Positions 1-9,160 of a stretch of 64,000 bases of DNA are shown here, in pieces. How positions within the stretch are numbered: position 1 is the first letter of the stretch; the number at the start of each line of letters is the position of its first letter. The translations under genes were made by a program, and so were the position numbers. The notes under the pieces are model-generated. The model had not been told where the DNA came from. It saw only the letters and a list, made by a program, of their open reading frames with translations, and made no database searches. This DNA is from JAHELQ01 sp964491915 (lineage in GTDB: Bacteria; Acidobacteriota; Aminicenantia; UBA2199), in NCBI GenBank assembly GCA_964491915.1, contig CAZBHS010000013.1, positions 59,814 to 123,813 on the forward strand, in the 5' to 3' direction.

Positions 1-1
1 G

Positions 2-1054
2 CTGCAATGGTTGATGATGCGGTTGTCGGTGGAGGTGTTGAACCGGTTGGGATTCGCCGTCTCCATCTATTCATGGTGGAAACGGAGGGTGTCGAGGCTT
101 GGTCGTAGGATTGTGGATTTAGCGGCGCCGGATGTGATTCTGGCCACCTATCCACCGGCCGAAACTCTCGAGGTGGCCCTCTATCTTTCCAACACATATG
201 ATGTGCCGTTGGTGTCGGATTTCAGGGACGGCTTGATGTTCGAGCCCATCGAACGGGTGCGTATCGATCGTTATCCGTGTGTTCGCAGATCCTATCGCCG
301 TTTGGAAGAACAAGTGGTGAAGCGCTCATCGGCCATTGTCACGATTGCCGGTCCCATTACCGATTATTTTGTCGATCATTATGGATTCCACAATGCCGTC
401 ACATTGAGTAGCGGCTTCGATCCCGGAGATTTCGCTCGTGTTCCGGCTCCGGTGCCGATGGACACTTCCACATTTAATATCCTGTTCACCGGACGGTTCG
501 GTCTCTCTTGCAATTACAATCAGGTGGAATTCTTCTTCGACGCCATTCGCTTGTTGGTCCGTCAACAGCCTGGGATTGGAGAGAAACTGTGTGTGCATTT
601 GTTGGGGGAATACAGCCGGAAAGAATTGGATCGGTTGAGGGACCTCATAGAGGTGGGGGCGGTAAAACATCATGGTTTTGTCCCTCGCGGTGTGTCGCTG
701 TCCAGCCAGTTGGCGGCGGATTTACTTCTGATTATCACTCCGCCGGACCGAAAGAGCGCCACCTCGACAAAAATATTCGAATATCTTTTTTCAGGCCGTC
801 CCATCCTGGCGTTGACCTATCGAACGGTTCTCGAAGAGATGATTCTCGAGACCCGCACCGGTTGGCTTGTCCACCCTCACCATACGGAAGAGATCCGGGA
901 TTTGCTGCTGCGCATATTGACGGACAGGGATTTCTATAATACAATAAAGCCCTCACAGGAAGCTGTGTCGCGGTATTCCACCCAACAACAGGTGAAAGAG
1001 CTACACCGGCTTCTCAAAGGAATTATTGAGAGTGATACAACCCAACGACACTAA
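2..1054 (+). CDS. Glycosyltransferase, GT4/GT-B type, 5' end cut by window
   Basis: This is a glycosyl transferase that probably adds a sugar to a surface polysaccharide or glycolipid at the cytoplasmic face. The frame is open to the left edge of the window, so the three clustered candidate starts (TTG 11, ATG 14, ATG 17) are probably internal and the N-terminus is missing. The C-terminal half has the nucleotide-sugar-binding Rossmann layout of family 4: a FTGRFG turn near residue 160, then HLLGEY, HHGFVPR and a conserved acidic stretch ending in KIFEYLFSGRPILAL. The following three genes overlap or abut it, forming a glycan-modification operon. The sugar and acceptor cannot be told from sequence. 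Confidence 0.8.
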   Translation: MQWLMMRLSVEVLNRLGFAVSIYSWWKRRVSRLGRRIVDLAAPDVILATYPPAETLEVALYLSNTYDVPLVSDFRDGLMFEPIERVRIDRYPCVRRSYRRLEEQVVKRSSAIVTIAGPITDYFVDHYGFHNAVTLSSGFDPGDFARVPAPVPMDTSTFNILFTGRFGLSCNYNQVEFFFDAIRLLVRQQPGIGEKLCVHLLGEYSRKELDRLRDLIEVGAVKHHGFVPRGVSLSSQLAADLLLIITPPDRKSATSTKIFEYLFSGRPILALTYRTVLEEMILETRTGWLVHPHHTEEIRDLLLRILTDRDFYNTIKPSQEAVSRYSTQQQVKELHRLLKGIIESDTTQRH

Positions 1055-1760
1055 TCGCAGCGCCCGCCGGGTGGCAGCCATTCATCAACCGAATTTTCTA
1101 CCCTGGTTGGGGTTCTTCTATAAATGGCGGCAGAGCGATATATTTGTGTTGTATGACGATGTGCAATTCGTGAGGCGGGGCTACACCAACCGGGTCAAAA
1201 TAAAAACCCAACGAGGCGAGGCCTGGATAACAGTGCCGGTGAAGCAAAAAGGCAACTATCATCAGACCATTGGAGAGATCGAGATCGACCGGGAGGTCAA
1301 TTGGAAGCGTAAGCTCCTGGGAACTCTCACCGCCAGCTATTCGCGGGCTCCGTATTTCAAGAGGTATATTCGCCGGTTGGAAGAGATCCTGGCCAATGAT
1401 TATATCCTGCTGGCGCAATTGAATACCGCATTGTTATCATGGGCTTCGGCAGAGCTGAAGATCGAGGTTCCGGCTCTCGAAGCCTCTTCGCTACCGGGTA
1501 TATCCGGCGCTTCGACAGAGCGCCTGGTATCCGTGTGCCGGGCGGTGGAGGCCGGTCATTATCTGTCGGGATTCGGCGGCCAAAATTACCAGGAAGAGGA
1601 ACTCTTTGTCCAGCAGAACATTCAGTTGAAAGTCTATGATTTCAAGCATCCCGAATACCCTCAATTGTGGGGAGAGTTTATCCCCGGATTGTCGGTCCTC
1701 GATCTGCTGTTCAATTGCGGCCAGGAGAGTTCCCTAATACTAAATACTATGGACGGCTAG
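1026..1760 (+). CDS. WbqC-like family protein
   Basis: The protein (244 aa) matches the WbqC family, which is found in O-antigen and other surface-sugar gene clusters and whose biochemical role is unclear. The family hallmark is at the N-terminus: AIHQPNFLPWLGFFYK, followed by DIFVLYDDVQF and NRVKIKT, and a C-terminal FIPGLSVLDLLFNCG. The likely start is TTG at 1026, five bases after AAAGG, inside the end of the glycosyltransferase gene (29-base overlap). GTG 1032 or GTG 1071 are alternatives. Its position between a glycosyltransferase and a methyltransferase supports a part in making a modified sugar. Confidence 0.85.
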   Translation: MRVIQPNDTNRSARRVAAIHQPNFLPWLGFFYKWRQSDIFVLYDDVQFVRRGYTNRVKIKTQRGEAWITVPVKQKGNYHQTIGEIEIDREVNWKRKLLGTLTASYSRAPYFKRYIRRLEEILANDYILLAQLNTALLSWASAELKIEVPALEASSLPGISGASTERLVSVCRAVEAGHYLSGFGGQNYQEEELFVQQNIQLKVYDFKHPEYPQLWGEFIPGLSVLDLLFNCGQESSLILNTMDG

Positions 1761-1770
1761 AGGAGTGAGT

Positions 1771-2400
1771 ATGGATTATAATCAGGTGAAAGAGAAGAAT
1801 CTGGAATATTTTTCCAATCTATTAGAGGAAGGGGTCGATGAACATTACGCTGTGGCCCAATCGAAGATTTCCCATCTCAAACGTTTCGACAAAATGTTTG
1901 AATTGGGGGACTTCAACGGCAAGAGATTGCTGGATGTCGGCTGCGGAGTGGCTGGTTATTACGGCTATTTGAAGGAACGGGGAATCGATGTCCAATACAC
2001 CGGTATCGACATCAATCCCAAAATGATCGAGGCTGCCCGGGAAACCTATCCCCATCTTCATAAACGCCTGTTCGTCCACGATATTATCGAGCGACCGCTC
2101 GATGAATCGTTCGATTATATCATCTCCGTCGGGCCGTTGAATTTGAAATTCGCCGGTTCCCTCAATATGGACCTCACCGGAAGACTGGTTCGCGCCATGT
2201 ATGAGGCCGCAACCGCGGGGATTGCCATCTCCATGACCTCCTCGCTGACCAAAAAGCCCCATCCCGGCACTTATTATTTCGATCCGGTGGAGGTGATGAA
2301 AGACGCGACGGGATTTTGCAGCAATGTGCGGTTGGATCACACATTCTTACCGCATGATTTTGTGCTGTTTTGTTATAAAAAGGATCTATACGATGAATAA
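1771..2400 (+). CDS. Class I SAM-dependent methyltransferase
   Basis: This methyltransferase has a standard Rossmann SAM-binding fold. Motif I is LLDVGCGVAGYYG (about residues 53-65), followed by the acidic TGIDINPKMIEAAR and a post-II FDYIISVGPLNL. ATG 1771 is chosen over GTG 1765 because AGGAG (1761-1765) lies five bases upstream of it. The gene starts ten bases after the WbqC-like gene and its last codons overlap the PIG-L gene by eight bases, so the cluster is translationally coupled. The acceptor is probably a sugar or lipid-linked glycan intermediate, by context only. Confidence 0.85.
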   Translation: MDYNQVKEKNLEYFSNLLEEGVDEHYAVAQSKISHLKRFDKMFELGDFNGKRLLDVGCGVAGYYGYLKERGIDVQYTGIDINPKMIEAARETYPHLHKRLFVHDIIERPLDESFDYIISVGPLNLKFAGSLNMDLTGRLVRAMYEAATAGIAISMTSSLTKKPHPGTYYFDPVEVMKDATGFCSNVRLDHTFLPHDFVLFCYKKDLYDE

Positions 2401-3031
2401 AAATTGGCAAAAAGTGTTGGTGTTGGCTCCACATACCGACGATGGGGAGTTCGGATGCGGCGGAACCATCGCCCGGTTCCTGGAAGAGGGTAAGACCGTT
2501 TATTACGTGGCTTTTTCCACCGCCGAGAAGTCTGTCCCCGAGGGGCTGCCGAAAAACATTCTGGAGGTGGAGGTCCGGGAAGCCACCAAACGGTTGGGGA
2601 TCCCGCCGGAAAACTTGATTATTTACAAATACGAAGTCCGTAAATTAAATTATATCCGCCAGGAGATACTGGAAGAGCTGGTAAAGATCCGCAACCGCTT
2701 GCAACCGGATTTGGTCTTTATCCCATCTCCTCATGATCTTCATCAAGATCATGAAACCGTCGCCGTCGAAGGCATCCGGGCCTTCAAGCAGGTAAGCATC
2801 GCGGGCTACGAGTTGCCCTGGAACAATATAACCTTTCACACCCAGATGTTCATCAAACTGAAAGAGGCCCATATCGAAACAAAATTATCGGCTCTCGAGG
2901 CCTATGAGTCGCAAAAGCACCGGCCTTACGCCACTGAAGATTTTATCCGGGGGTGGGCAAAAACCCGCGGAACACAGATCGGCGCTGATTATGCCGAAAC
3001 GTTCGAAGTGATTAGCTGGGTGTTTGACTGA
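2393..3031 (+). CDS. PIG-L/LmbE family N-deacetylase
   Basis: This is a zinc-dependent deacetylase of the PIG-L family, which removes acetyl groups from N-acetylglucosaminyl or similar N-acyl sugar substrates. The metal motif is PHTDDGEFGCGG near residues 13-24, where most relatives have PHPDDE. The second histidine cluster is PHDLHQDH. The start is ATG 2393, which overlaps the methyltransferase stop by eight bases. Its frame is open further upstream, but that part is inside the methyltransferase. It is the last gene of the glycan cluster, so an amino-sugar product is plausible. The exact substrate is unknown. Confidence 0.85.
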   Translation: MNKNWQKVLVLAPHTDDGEFGCGGTIARFLEEGKTVYYVAFSTAEKSVPEGLPKNILEVEVREATKRLGIPPENLIIYKYEVRKLNYIRQEILEELVKIRNRLQPDLVFIPSPHDLHQDHETVAVEGIRAFKQVSIAGYELPWNNITFHTQMFIKLKEAHIETKLSALEAYESQKHRPYATEDFIRGWAKTRGTQIGADYAETFEVISWVFD

Positions 3032-3060
3032 TTGCTAAAAAAAAATTTATTTGATACAAT
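3032..3060 (+). promoter_or_regulatory. Promoter for the protein kinase, predicted leaderless
   Basis: The -35 box is TTGCTA (3032-3037, 4/6), the spacer 17 bp and the -10 box TACAAT (3055-3060, 5/6). Only seven bases separate the -10 box from ATG 3068 and there is no ribosome site, so transcription should start at or next to the start codon. Confidence 0.55.
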
Positions 3061-3067
3061 AAAAACC

Positions 3068-6000
3068 ATGAGATGTCAGAGTTGTGGGATAGATAATGCT
3101 GTTGATGCTGTGTTTTGCCAGTCGTGTGGAACCGCCCTGGACAATTCCGGGAGCCGGAACAAAGAGAATGACGCCACCATCATTACGACGGGTGATTCAT
3201 TGGGTACCCTGATCGAAGGCCGCTTCAAGGTGAAGAAAGTGCTGGGCAAGGGAGGCATGGGTGAGATTTATCTAGCGGTGGACGAGCGTCTGAAGCGGGA
3301 AGTGGCGGTGAAGAGTATTTCCGATGACAGTATGCAGGACCAATCCGTGCGGGCTAGATTCCTGAGAGAGGCCCAAACAGCGTCGCAATTGACACATTCG
3401 AATATCTGTACCATCTACGAAATCTATGACGACCTGGAACGGGAATACATTGTGATGGAGTTTGTCAACGGTATTACCCTGAATCAGATCATCAAGATGA
3501 AAACCCTGGGGGTCGGCAAGGTGCTGGATATCGCGTCGCAGATTTGTTGCGGCATGGTGGAAGCCCATTCTAAAAATATCATCCACCGGGACATCAAGCC
3601 CACCAATATTATGGTGGACGGCAAAGGTACGGTCAAGATTCTGGACTTCGGTTTGGCTAAATTCCAGGACACGTCGTTTTTCAAGAACAATGGAGCCGTT
3701 GATTCCAATCTGACCCAGAAAGGCGTGGTCATGGGGACGGTGGCGTATATGTCGCCGGAACAGGCCAAAGGGCACGAATTGGATATGCGGGCCGATATCT
3801 TCTCGTTCGGCGTTGTTCTCTTCGAGATGCTGGAGGGTAGGAATCCCTTTCAGGGGGATGAACAAATCGAGACCCTGTACAATGTGCTGAACAGAGAGGT
3901 GGAATTCCAGCGCCGGCTACCGGAACCGCTCAAACAGATTGTTCGCAAGTTGTTGGCCAAAAACAAGAAAGACCGCTATGCGTCGTTTAGGGATGTGCAG
4001 AATGATCTGGAAACCTTCAGGAAGACGTTCGACCAAATAAAAGAGAGCAAAGGCAATGGCGATCACACTGAAATTCTAGATTTTTCCGAGCGCGACGTCA
4101 TTGTAGAGGATCTGAACCGTAGCTCCGACAAAGAGGCGTTGGGTGAGCTGGTGTCCCGTCTGAAAAAGCTCAAGGCCCCCACCGATCAATGGGCCGCTCC
4201 CCGTAAAAAGAAGCTCTGGACCATAGGACTTCCTCTTGCGGTGATTCTGGTTGCGGTCATTTCGTTCTTTTTGTTGTTTCCCCCTGAAAACGCGCCCACT
4301 CTTGCCAATAAAGATAATTTTTACATTTATATCACCCCCTTCAAGAACGAGACCGGCGATAAAACTCTGACCGATAAGATGAATTACCTCCTCACTCAGT
4401 CTCTAAACCAGTACGATGAGTTTAAAATCATCGATACCAGCGTGATTTCCTCCATTGTCGGCAATCAGAGCGACGAAGAAAAGGTGACGCAAGTATTGAA
4501 GGAAAACAATATCGAATTTGAATTGGATGGAACAATCAGTCACTATAAAAACATATACAATCTGGAAGCTGAACTGATCCCGTTTAACAAGGCCAACCGT
4601 TCCTATTCCTTTACCAAGACTGGAGAAGGTAAGGATTCATTCCTGACCCATCAAGTCGATTCCCTGGCCCGGCAGATCTACAAGAGCGTTTTGCCGGACA
4701 AACACAAAAAACTGGCGGGCTTCCAAAAAATCTCCTCGATCGTCGGCTTAGATTGGATTAAGTATTCGAATTTTTACAAAGGTTATGATGATTATAAAAA
4801 GTTGAGCCTTGAAAGCGCCGCTTCGTTTCTCGAAAAAGCCGGCGATATACCGGTCGCGTTGTACGTGCTGGCGGATATCGATTTCTTCAACGGTAGGCGT
4901 AACCAGGCCTTGTCGCGCCTCGGGGCTTTATCTCCTATTGTCAACACTCTCCCTGAAGAGTTGAAACTCAAAACTCTGGCGTTGAACGCCCGGCTAAAGA
5001 ACAACATTCCGGACGCGATAGAGTATCTGCAATTGTTGCAACAGCGCTTCCATTATTCCAAAGAGGCGTACTTTGAATTGGCGGAATTGTATTTTCACCA
5101 GGGTGATACAAACGAAGCGATTCCTCTGTATGTCCGCGCCGTCGAGTTGGATCGCACATTCTCCAAAGCCATCAACCACCTGGGCTATTGTTATTCTTAC
5201 CAGGGCGATCATATAAAAGCGATTCAGTTGTTCGAAGAGTACCGCAATTTGGACCAATCGGCCAATTCCTTCGATTCCTTAGGCGATGGATATTTTTATT
5301 CCGGTGAATTGGAAGACGCCCTGGCTTTGAAAAACAGCGCTCTGGCAACCGATCAAAACAGTGTCGCCTGGGCATATCTTACTGTCGCCGACATTCATAC
5401 TCTCAAGGCTGAATTTGGGAAAGCGTTGCGGGCGTTGAATGATTATCTGAAGATTCGAAGCGAACCGTCAGCTCGTGCCGAGGTTCTGGCCAAACGGGCG
5501 TTTATCTATTATTTGCAAGAGCAATACGATCGAGCCCTGACAACCATAGACCAATCGCTCACGGTTTTTGACTCCGGCGATATTAATGAGAACAGCGCCG
5601 AGGCCCACTGGCTAAGGGGGCTGATCTATTTTGCCCTCAAAAAGTACGATGGGATGAATCAAGAATTCGAGTGGCTGCGGCGGATGAAACTGGAATATAA
5701 ATTGTCCGTTCGACACTTCAGCGTCCCGTACAAATACTTTCTCCATCTCAAGGCATTGATCCAGGAAAGGGAAGGATCTTTTGACAAGGCTGTGGAGACC
5801 TTCGAGCATTTATTGGAGATGAAACCGAGGTTATCTTATTGGGTGACTTATTACAATTACCAGTTTTTTTATACTGAACTGGCGCGGCTTTATTTTCGCC
5901 GGGGAAAATCCCAGGACGCTCTGGCTGAAATCGGGGAATGCTTGAAATTCAGTCCCCATTATTTGCCCGCCTTGTGGCTAAAGGCTGAGATACTGGATAA

Positions 6001-6103
6001 ATTGAGGGATTCCACCGCCGGCGATGTTTACCGGCAAATCTCAGATCTAATCGGAGAATCGAAGGAGGAAAATCTGTTTCGGGACCGGTTGGCAAAACGG
6101 TAA
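3068..6103 (+). CDS. Zinc-ribbon Ser/Thr protein kinase with TPR repeats
   Basis: This is a 1011-residue membrane-anchored signalling kinase. Residues 3-25 form a double CxxC zinc ribbon (CQSCG...CQSCG). The kinase domain follows with the glycine loop GKGGMG (60-65), Lys82 in VAVK, HRD at 173-175, DFG at 193-195 and YMSPEQAKG. All catalytic residues are present. A single transmembrane helix lies near 384-404. Next comes a TolB-like segment (FYIYITPFKNETGD) and a long C-terminal TPR region (about 600-1000). The kinase should face the cytoplasm and the TPR part the periplasm. ATG 3068 is preferred over the upstream TTG 3032 because the protein homology starts there and the promoter abuts it. 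Such kinases phosphorylate Ser/Thr on partner proteins. The PP2C phosphatase at 17281 could oppose it, but is not linked. Confidence 0.9.
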   Translation: MRCQSCGIDNAVDAVFCQSCGTALDNSGSRNKENDATIITTGDSLGTLIEGRFKVKKVLGKGGMGEIYLAVDERLKREVAVKSISDDSMQDQSVRARFLREAQTASQLTHSNICTIYEIYDDLEREYIVMEFVNGITLNQIIKMKTLGVGKVLDIASQICCGMVEAHSKNIIHRDIKPTNIMVDGKGTVKILDFGLAKFQDTSFFKNNGAVDSNLTQKGVVMGTVAYMSPEQAKGHELDMRADIFSFGVVLFEMLEGRNPFQGDEQIETLYNVLNREVEFQRRLPEPLKQIVRKLLAKNKKDRYASFRDVQNDLETFRKTFDQIKESKGNGDHTEILDFSERDVIVEDLNRSSDKEALGELVSRLKKLKAPTDQWAAPRKKKLWTIGLPLAVILVAVISFFLLFPPENAPTLANKDNFYIYITPFKNETGDKTLTDKMNYLLTQSLNQYDEFKIIDTSVISSIVGNQSDEEKVTQVLKENNIEFELDGTISHYKNIYNLEAELIPFNKANRSYSFTKTGEGKDSFLTHQVDSLARQIYKSVLPDKHKKLAGFQKISSIVGLDWIKYSNFYKGYDDYKKLSLESAASFLEKAGDIPVALYVLADIDFFNGRRNQALSRLGALSPIVNTLPEELKLKTLALNARLKNNIPDAIEYLQLLQQRFHYSKEAYFELAELYFHQGDTNEAIPLYVRAVELDRTFSKAINHLGYCYSYQGDHIKAIQLFEEYRNLDQSANSFDSLGDGYFYSGELEDALALKNSALATDQNSVAWAYLTVADIHTLKAEFGKALRALNDYLKIRSEPSARAEVLAKRAFIYYLQEQYDRALTTIDQSLTVFDSGDINENSAEAHWLRGLIYFALKKYDGMNQEFEWLRRMKLEYKLSVRHFSVPYKYFLHLKALIQEREGSFDKAVETFEHLLEMKPRLSYWVTYYNYQFFYTELARLYFRRGKSQDALAEIGECLKFSPHYLPALWLKAEILDKLRDSTAGDVYRQISDLIGESKEENLFRDRLAKR

Positions 6104-6116
6104 GATATCCAGGGGA

Positions 6117-6140
6117 GGGGGATTTTAGTGATAATCCCCC
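6117..6140. terminator. Stem-loop between convergent genes
   Basis: GGGGGATT (6117-6124) pairs perfectly with AATCCCCC (6133-6140) over an 8-nt loop. It sits between the kinase stop and the end of the convergent small peptide gene. No good T-tract follows on either strand, so termination is likely but not certain. Confidence 0.45.
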
Positions 6141-6164
6141 GTGGAAATTAATTCCTATTAATTA

Positions 6165-6356
6165 TTACATCATTTCGTCTAACTGCCGGCAAAAGCAATT
6201 GGACTGAATGGCGCAGGTACAGGTGGCTGTACACAGATTCGCCTCTGTTTTCGGCGGCGTTATGTTTTTGCCGCGAACTTCGTTCAAATCGTCGCGATTC
6301 AACAGCGCGATAGTTTTTTTGTTCAATAACAGTTTTTTAGTGAGATTTTTTTTCAT
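6165..6356 (-). CDS. Orphan class I lanthipeptide-like precursor
   Basis: This encodes a 63-residue peptide with a leader of the 'LxLNKxTIAxLN' kind found in class I lanthipeptide precursors (LLLNKKTIALLNRDDLNEV), followed by an RGK cleavage-like site where relatives have GG. The core is rich in Cys and Thr: LCTATCTCAIQSNCFC, five Cys in 16 residues. ATG at 6356 is chosen because AAGGAG lies seven bases upstream. The longer frame to 6386 has no ribosome site. No LanB, LanC or protease gene is adjacent: the next genes are tsaC and the kinase. The same leader motif occurs at 19453-19632 and 55930-56166. Modification is inferred, not shown. Confidence 0.75.
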   Translation of the reverse strand: MKKNLTKKLLLNKKTIALLNRDDLNEVRGKNITPPKTEANLCTATCTCAIQSNCFCRQLDEMM

Positions 6357-6394
6357 TCTGGCTCCTTTTTGTGGAATATTTGTCACGACTTTTG

Positions 6395-6423
6395 ATTATA
6401 TTACACTGGGATTTTTTTTTAAA
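6395..6423 (-). promoter_or_regulatory. Promoter of the 6165-6356 precursor
   Basis: On the minus strand, -35 TTTAAA (6418-6423, 4/6), a 17-bp spacer and a perfect -10 TATAAT (6395-6400). The predicted leader is about 30 nt and carries the AAGGAG ribosome site. This gives the peptide its own transcript, separate from tsaC. Confidence 0.6.
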
Positions 6424-6463
6424 TTATTCCAGAACTTTTTTTTATTTTTTTGTGTGGAACCGG

Positions 6464-7099
6464 CTACGATCGTTTAATCTTTATCCCTAACCGGTCTAAA
6501 CGGTGAATACCATCCCCTTCTCGGAGCAAACGGGGAGGAGTCGAGGTTAAATCTAGAACAGTCGAACCTTTTGAGGGGGGAAGCTTACCTGCGTCAAGTA
6601 GTATGGCGGGCGAATCTTCGAATTCACGGATGATTTCCTGGGGGTCGTTCAGCGCCGGCAGGCCGCTACGGTTGATGGAAGTCGTCACCAATGGGATGCC
6701 GGTTTCATTGATTAAACGCAATAAAAGGGGGAGATTGGGAACCCGGAGCCCTATCGTTGAATAACCTTTCAATAATTGCTTTGGAATTGCATCCGCCGCT
6801 TCCAATAAAAACGTGAATTCCCCCGGCAAAAGTTTATTATATAAATCCTCGCATTGATTCGGTAGAACGGAAGCCATGGACTCCATCATACGTAAACTGC
6901 CGACACACATGGAGTAGGGCGTGTTGACGCGGCCTTTGATACCATCGATTGCTTTGTGGACCATAGGGTCCAGGTAATTCCCACCGATTCCGTATAAGGT
7001 GTCGGTGGGATAGATCAACAAACCCGATTGCTCCAGCCATTTTTTGATCCCCCTGAATATTTTCGGATCCAGGAGCGATTCAAACGCGATCATTTCCAT
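6464..7099 (-). CDS. tsaC: L-threonylcarbamoyladenylate synthase (Sua5/YrdC/YciO family)
   Basis: The enzyme makes threonylcarbamoyl-AMP from threonine, bicarbonate and ATP, the first step of tRNA t6A37 modification, in the cytoplasm. The 211-aa length is that of the single-domain TsaC form. Visible motifs are IYPTDTLYGIGG near the N-terminus, the basic loop IKGRVNTPYSMCV (the family's KxR region), GEFTFLLEA, STIGLRVPN and PLVTTSINRSG. It starts at ATG 7099, three bases after the sppA stop, and is probably transcribed with sppA. Some family members are YciO-like proteins of less certain function, so the name is good but not absolute. Confidence 0.85.
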   Translation of the reverse strand: MEMIAFESLLDPKIFRGIKKWLEQSGLLIYPTDTLYGIGGNYLDPMVHKAIDGIKGRVNTPYSMCVGSLRMMESMASVLPNQCEDLYNKLLPGEFTFLLEAADAIPKQLLKGYSTIGLRVPNLPLLLRLINETGIPLVTTSINRSGLPALNDPQEIIREFEDSPAILLDAGKLPPSKGSTVLDLTSTPPRLLREGDGIHRLDRLGIKIKRS

Positions 7100-7102
7100 G
7101 AA

Positions 7103-8785
7103 TCAATAAATTGAGACCTTGTAGGGGAGTATGAGGGCCGGGAAGAATTTTTTGTATTTCTCCACCTGCGCGGCGATGTCGATTGCCATGGGGTTCTCGA
7201 TTTTGGCTTGGACCACGCTCATCAAATATTCCAGGAAGGATTTTTCCTTTGGGTAAATGACGATTCCCGTCTTCTCGCCTTCAGTGATCTTAGCCATATT
7301 TCGCGCTTCGGCGATGGCGTCTGTAAGTCCGCCCATCTGGTCCACCAGGTTCAGTTCCAGCGCCCGCGAGCCTGCCCATACCCGCCCTCTGGCAATGGCA
7401 TCCACCTCATCTACTTTCATCTTGCGGTTCTCGGCCACCAGGTGGATGAATTTGTCGTAAAATACCTTCATCATCGAGACTATTTTTTTCCGTTCCTCAG
7501 GGGTGAACTTTTTGTAATCGGAGAATATATCAGCGTATTTGCTTGTTTTCAGGATTTCTTTTTTTATTCCGATTTTTGAGTACATATCTTTCAGTACGAA
7601 TTTTCCACCCACCACTCCGATAGAGCCGGTCAATGTTTGGGGAGAGGCGAAAATTTTGTGGGACGACATGGAAATCCAATATCCGCCGGACGCAGCCAGG
7701 TCGGCCATGGAGATGATCAGCGGTTTTTCCCTGGCCAATAATTCGGTCTCCCGGCGCATCATCTCAGATGCCAAAGCCGAGCCGCCGGGGGAGTCCACTC
7801 TCAGGACAACCGCCGCCACGGATTTGTTTTTTCGTACGGCCCGCAATTGACTGACCAGGGTATAAGAGCCGAGAATCTTGTCGTTAAACAGTGATTTTCC
7901 GCCGCTTTTGCCTGTCTGTATCTCGCCGGAGGCAAAGATGATCGCGATCTTTTTGGGGCCCACGAAAGGGATTGGCGCGGTGGTTTCTTTATAGGTACTG
8001 AAATCCACTGTGGTATCGGTGCCCTCCAGTTTTTCGAAGATTTCATCCTCGTAAATGGAGCCGTCGATCAATTTTGCGGCGATATAATCCTCGGTCAAGT
8101 AAGGAGAGCGCTCGAAGATAGCGGCGATATCTTCCCGTTCGATATTGCGGTTTTTAGCGATCTGGTCCAGTGTGGATTCGAATACATCGTCGAGAAGAGT
8201 CTGCAACGCCTTCCGATGATAGGGAGTCATCCGGTCCTCGGTGAACATATTGGCGGCGGTCTTGTATTCGCCGATATGGAGCATGTCAGCGCTGATCCCC
8301 AGTTTGGACAATGTATTTTTTAGGAAGATGGCTTCGCTGGCCAGGCCGCGCAAGAACAGATCGCCCCCTTTAAAAGTGTATACTTGATCGGCAAAGGACG
8401 CCAGGAAGTACTCCCGGATACCGCCGGCTTCGATGTAGGCCACCACAGGTTTACCACTTTCCGCGAAGTCTCTGAGCAAATTTCCGGTATCCGCGCACTT
8501 GGCCAGGCCGGTGTTCAAATAGGAAATTTTGACGATTACCCCTTTGATTCGCGGGTCGATCTTCGCTCTGTTGAGGTGATAATAGAGGTCCTTGATGGTG
8601 ATGCCGCCGGTCATGAAAGAATCGTTAAAGTCCTCGATATTTCCCGTTAAATTTATCTTCAAGTAAGCATTTTCCGGAATAACCGGTTCCTGGGTGAATT
8701 GTAGGTATACAAAACCTGTCGCTAATATGATAAATACAATCAATATTACAATAACCAATAGGGCAATCAATACGCCTCGTTTCAT
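7103..8785 (-). CDS. sppA: Signal peptide peptidase SppA, 67K type
   Basis: SppA is a membrane-bound serine protease that degrades cleaved signal peptides. This 560-aa protein is the long, tandem-domain form. An N-terminal transmembrane helix (about 5-28) is followed by two ClpP-like halves. The catalytic pair looks intact: Lys175 in GEYKTA of the first half and Ser366 in AASGGYW of the second, with DSPGGSALAS preceding. AAGGAG lies upstream of ATG 8785. tsaC follows directly. I see nothing unusual in it. Confidence 0.92.
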   Translation of the reverse strand: MKRGVLIALLVIVILIVFIILATGFVYLQFTQEPVIPENAYLKINLTGNIEDFNDSFMTGGITIKDLYYHLNRAKIDPRIKGVIVKISYLNTGLAKCADTGNLLRDFAESGKPVVAYIEAGGIREYFLASFADQVYTFKGGDLFLRGLASEAIFLKNTLSKLGISADMLHIGEYKTAANMFTEDRMTPYHRKALQTLLDDVFESTLDQIAKNRNIEREDIAAIFERSPYLTEDYIAAKLIDGSIYEDEIFEKLEGTDTTVDFSTYKETTAPIPFVGPKKIAIIFASGEIQTGKSGGKSLFNDKILGSYTLVSQLRAVRKNKSVAAVVLRVDSPGGSALASEMMRRETELLAREKPLIISMADLAASGGYWISMSSHKIFASPQTLTGSIGVVGGKFVLKDMYSKIGIKKEILKTSKYADIFSDYKKFTPEERKKIVSMMKVFYDKFIHLVAENRKMKVDEVDAIARGRVWAGSRALELNLVDQMGGLTDAIAEARNMAKITEGEKTGIVIYPKEKSFLEYLMSVVQAKIENPMAIDIAAQVEKYKKFFPALILPYKVSIY

Positions 8786-9116
8786 TCGTACTCCTTATGT
8801 GTTCGCATCATTCACGCAAATTGCCGTTGAATAACAACTGTTATACTCATTTTTCTGAAAAAAGTTTCAACTTCCGGCGGCAATGCGGTAAAATTGTTCA
8901 CCTGCCTAAAGCATAGTTCACATTGGCAAAATAGGTCAAGAATCCCGTTCAGCCAGAATCCCCCGTCAAAAAATATATTTATACAGAATACGCGAGGCTA
9001 CCTTGAGTCGGGAATTATCGAGGTTCGGAAAAAGATAATGTGGGTGAGTGAGAAAGATATTAGAGGCGGGGAAGACGTTTATGTGAGTGTGAGAGAGAAT
9101 AAAATCCAAAAAAATC
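8786..9116. other. Intergenic region between divergent sppA and ferredoxin genes
   Basis: About 330 bases hold no convincing gene. A short plus-strand frame (8894-9142) has no ribosome site or recognisable sequence. A GGAATTATCGAGGT stretch near 9010 recurs near 21108 in the other large gene-poor stretch, which may mark a shared decayed repeat. The sppA promoter must lie at the left end, but no clear boxes were found. Confidence 0.5.
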
Positions 9117-9145
9117 TTGACAATAACTCATCCAGGATGTAGATT
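9117..9145 (+). promoter_or_regulatory. Promoter of the ferredoxin/oxidoreductase pair
   Basis: A perfect -35 TTGACA (9117-9122), a 17-bp spacer and -10 TAGATT (9140-9145, 4/6). ATG 9161 is 15 bases downstream, so the mRNA leader would be only about 8-10 nt and has no Shine-Dalgarno sequence. Confidence 0.6.
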
Positions 9146-9160
9146 TATTTCTAAAACCCG

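Noticed and set aside
6208..6477. An 89-codon plus-strand frame over the small precursor gene
   Set aside because: It is antisense to the precursor, has a low-complexity Phe-rich sequence from A/T runs, and has no ribosome site.
8894..9142. An 82-codon frame upstream of the ferredoxin gene
   Set aside because: It has no ribosome site, an unremarkable sequence, and the promoter of the ferredoxin gene lies inside its end.
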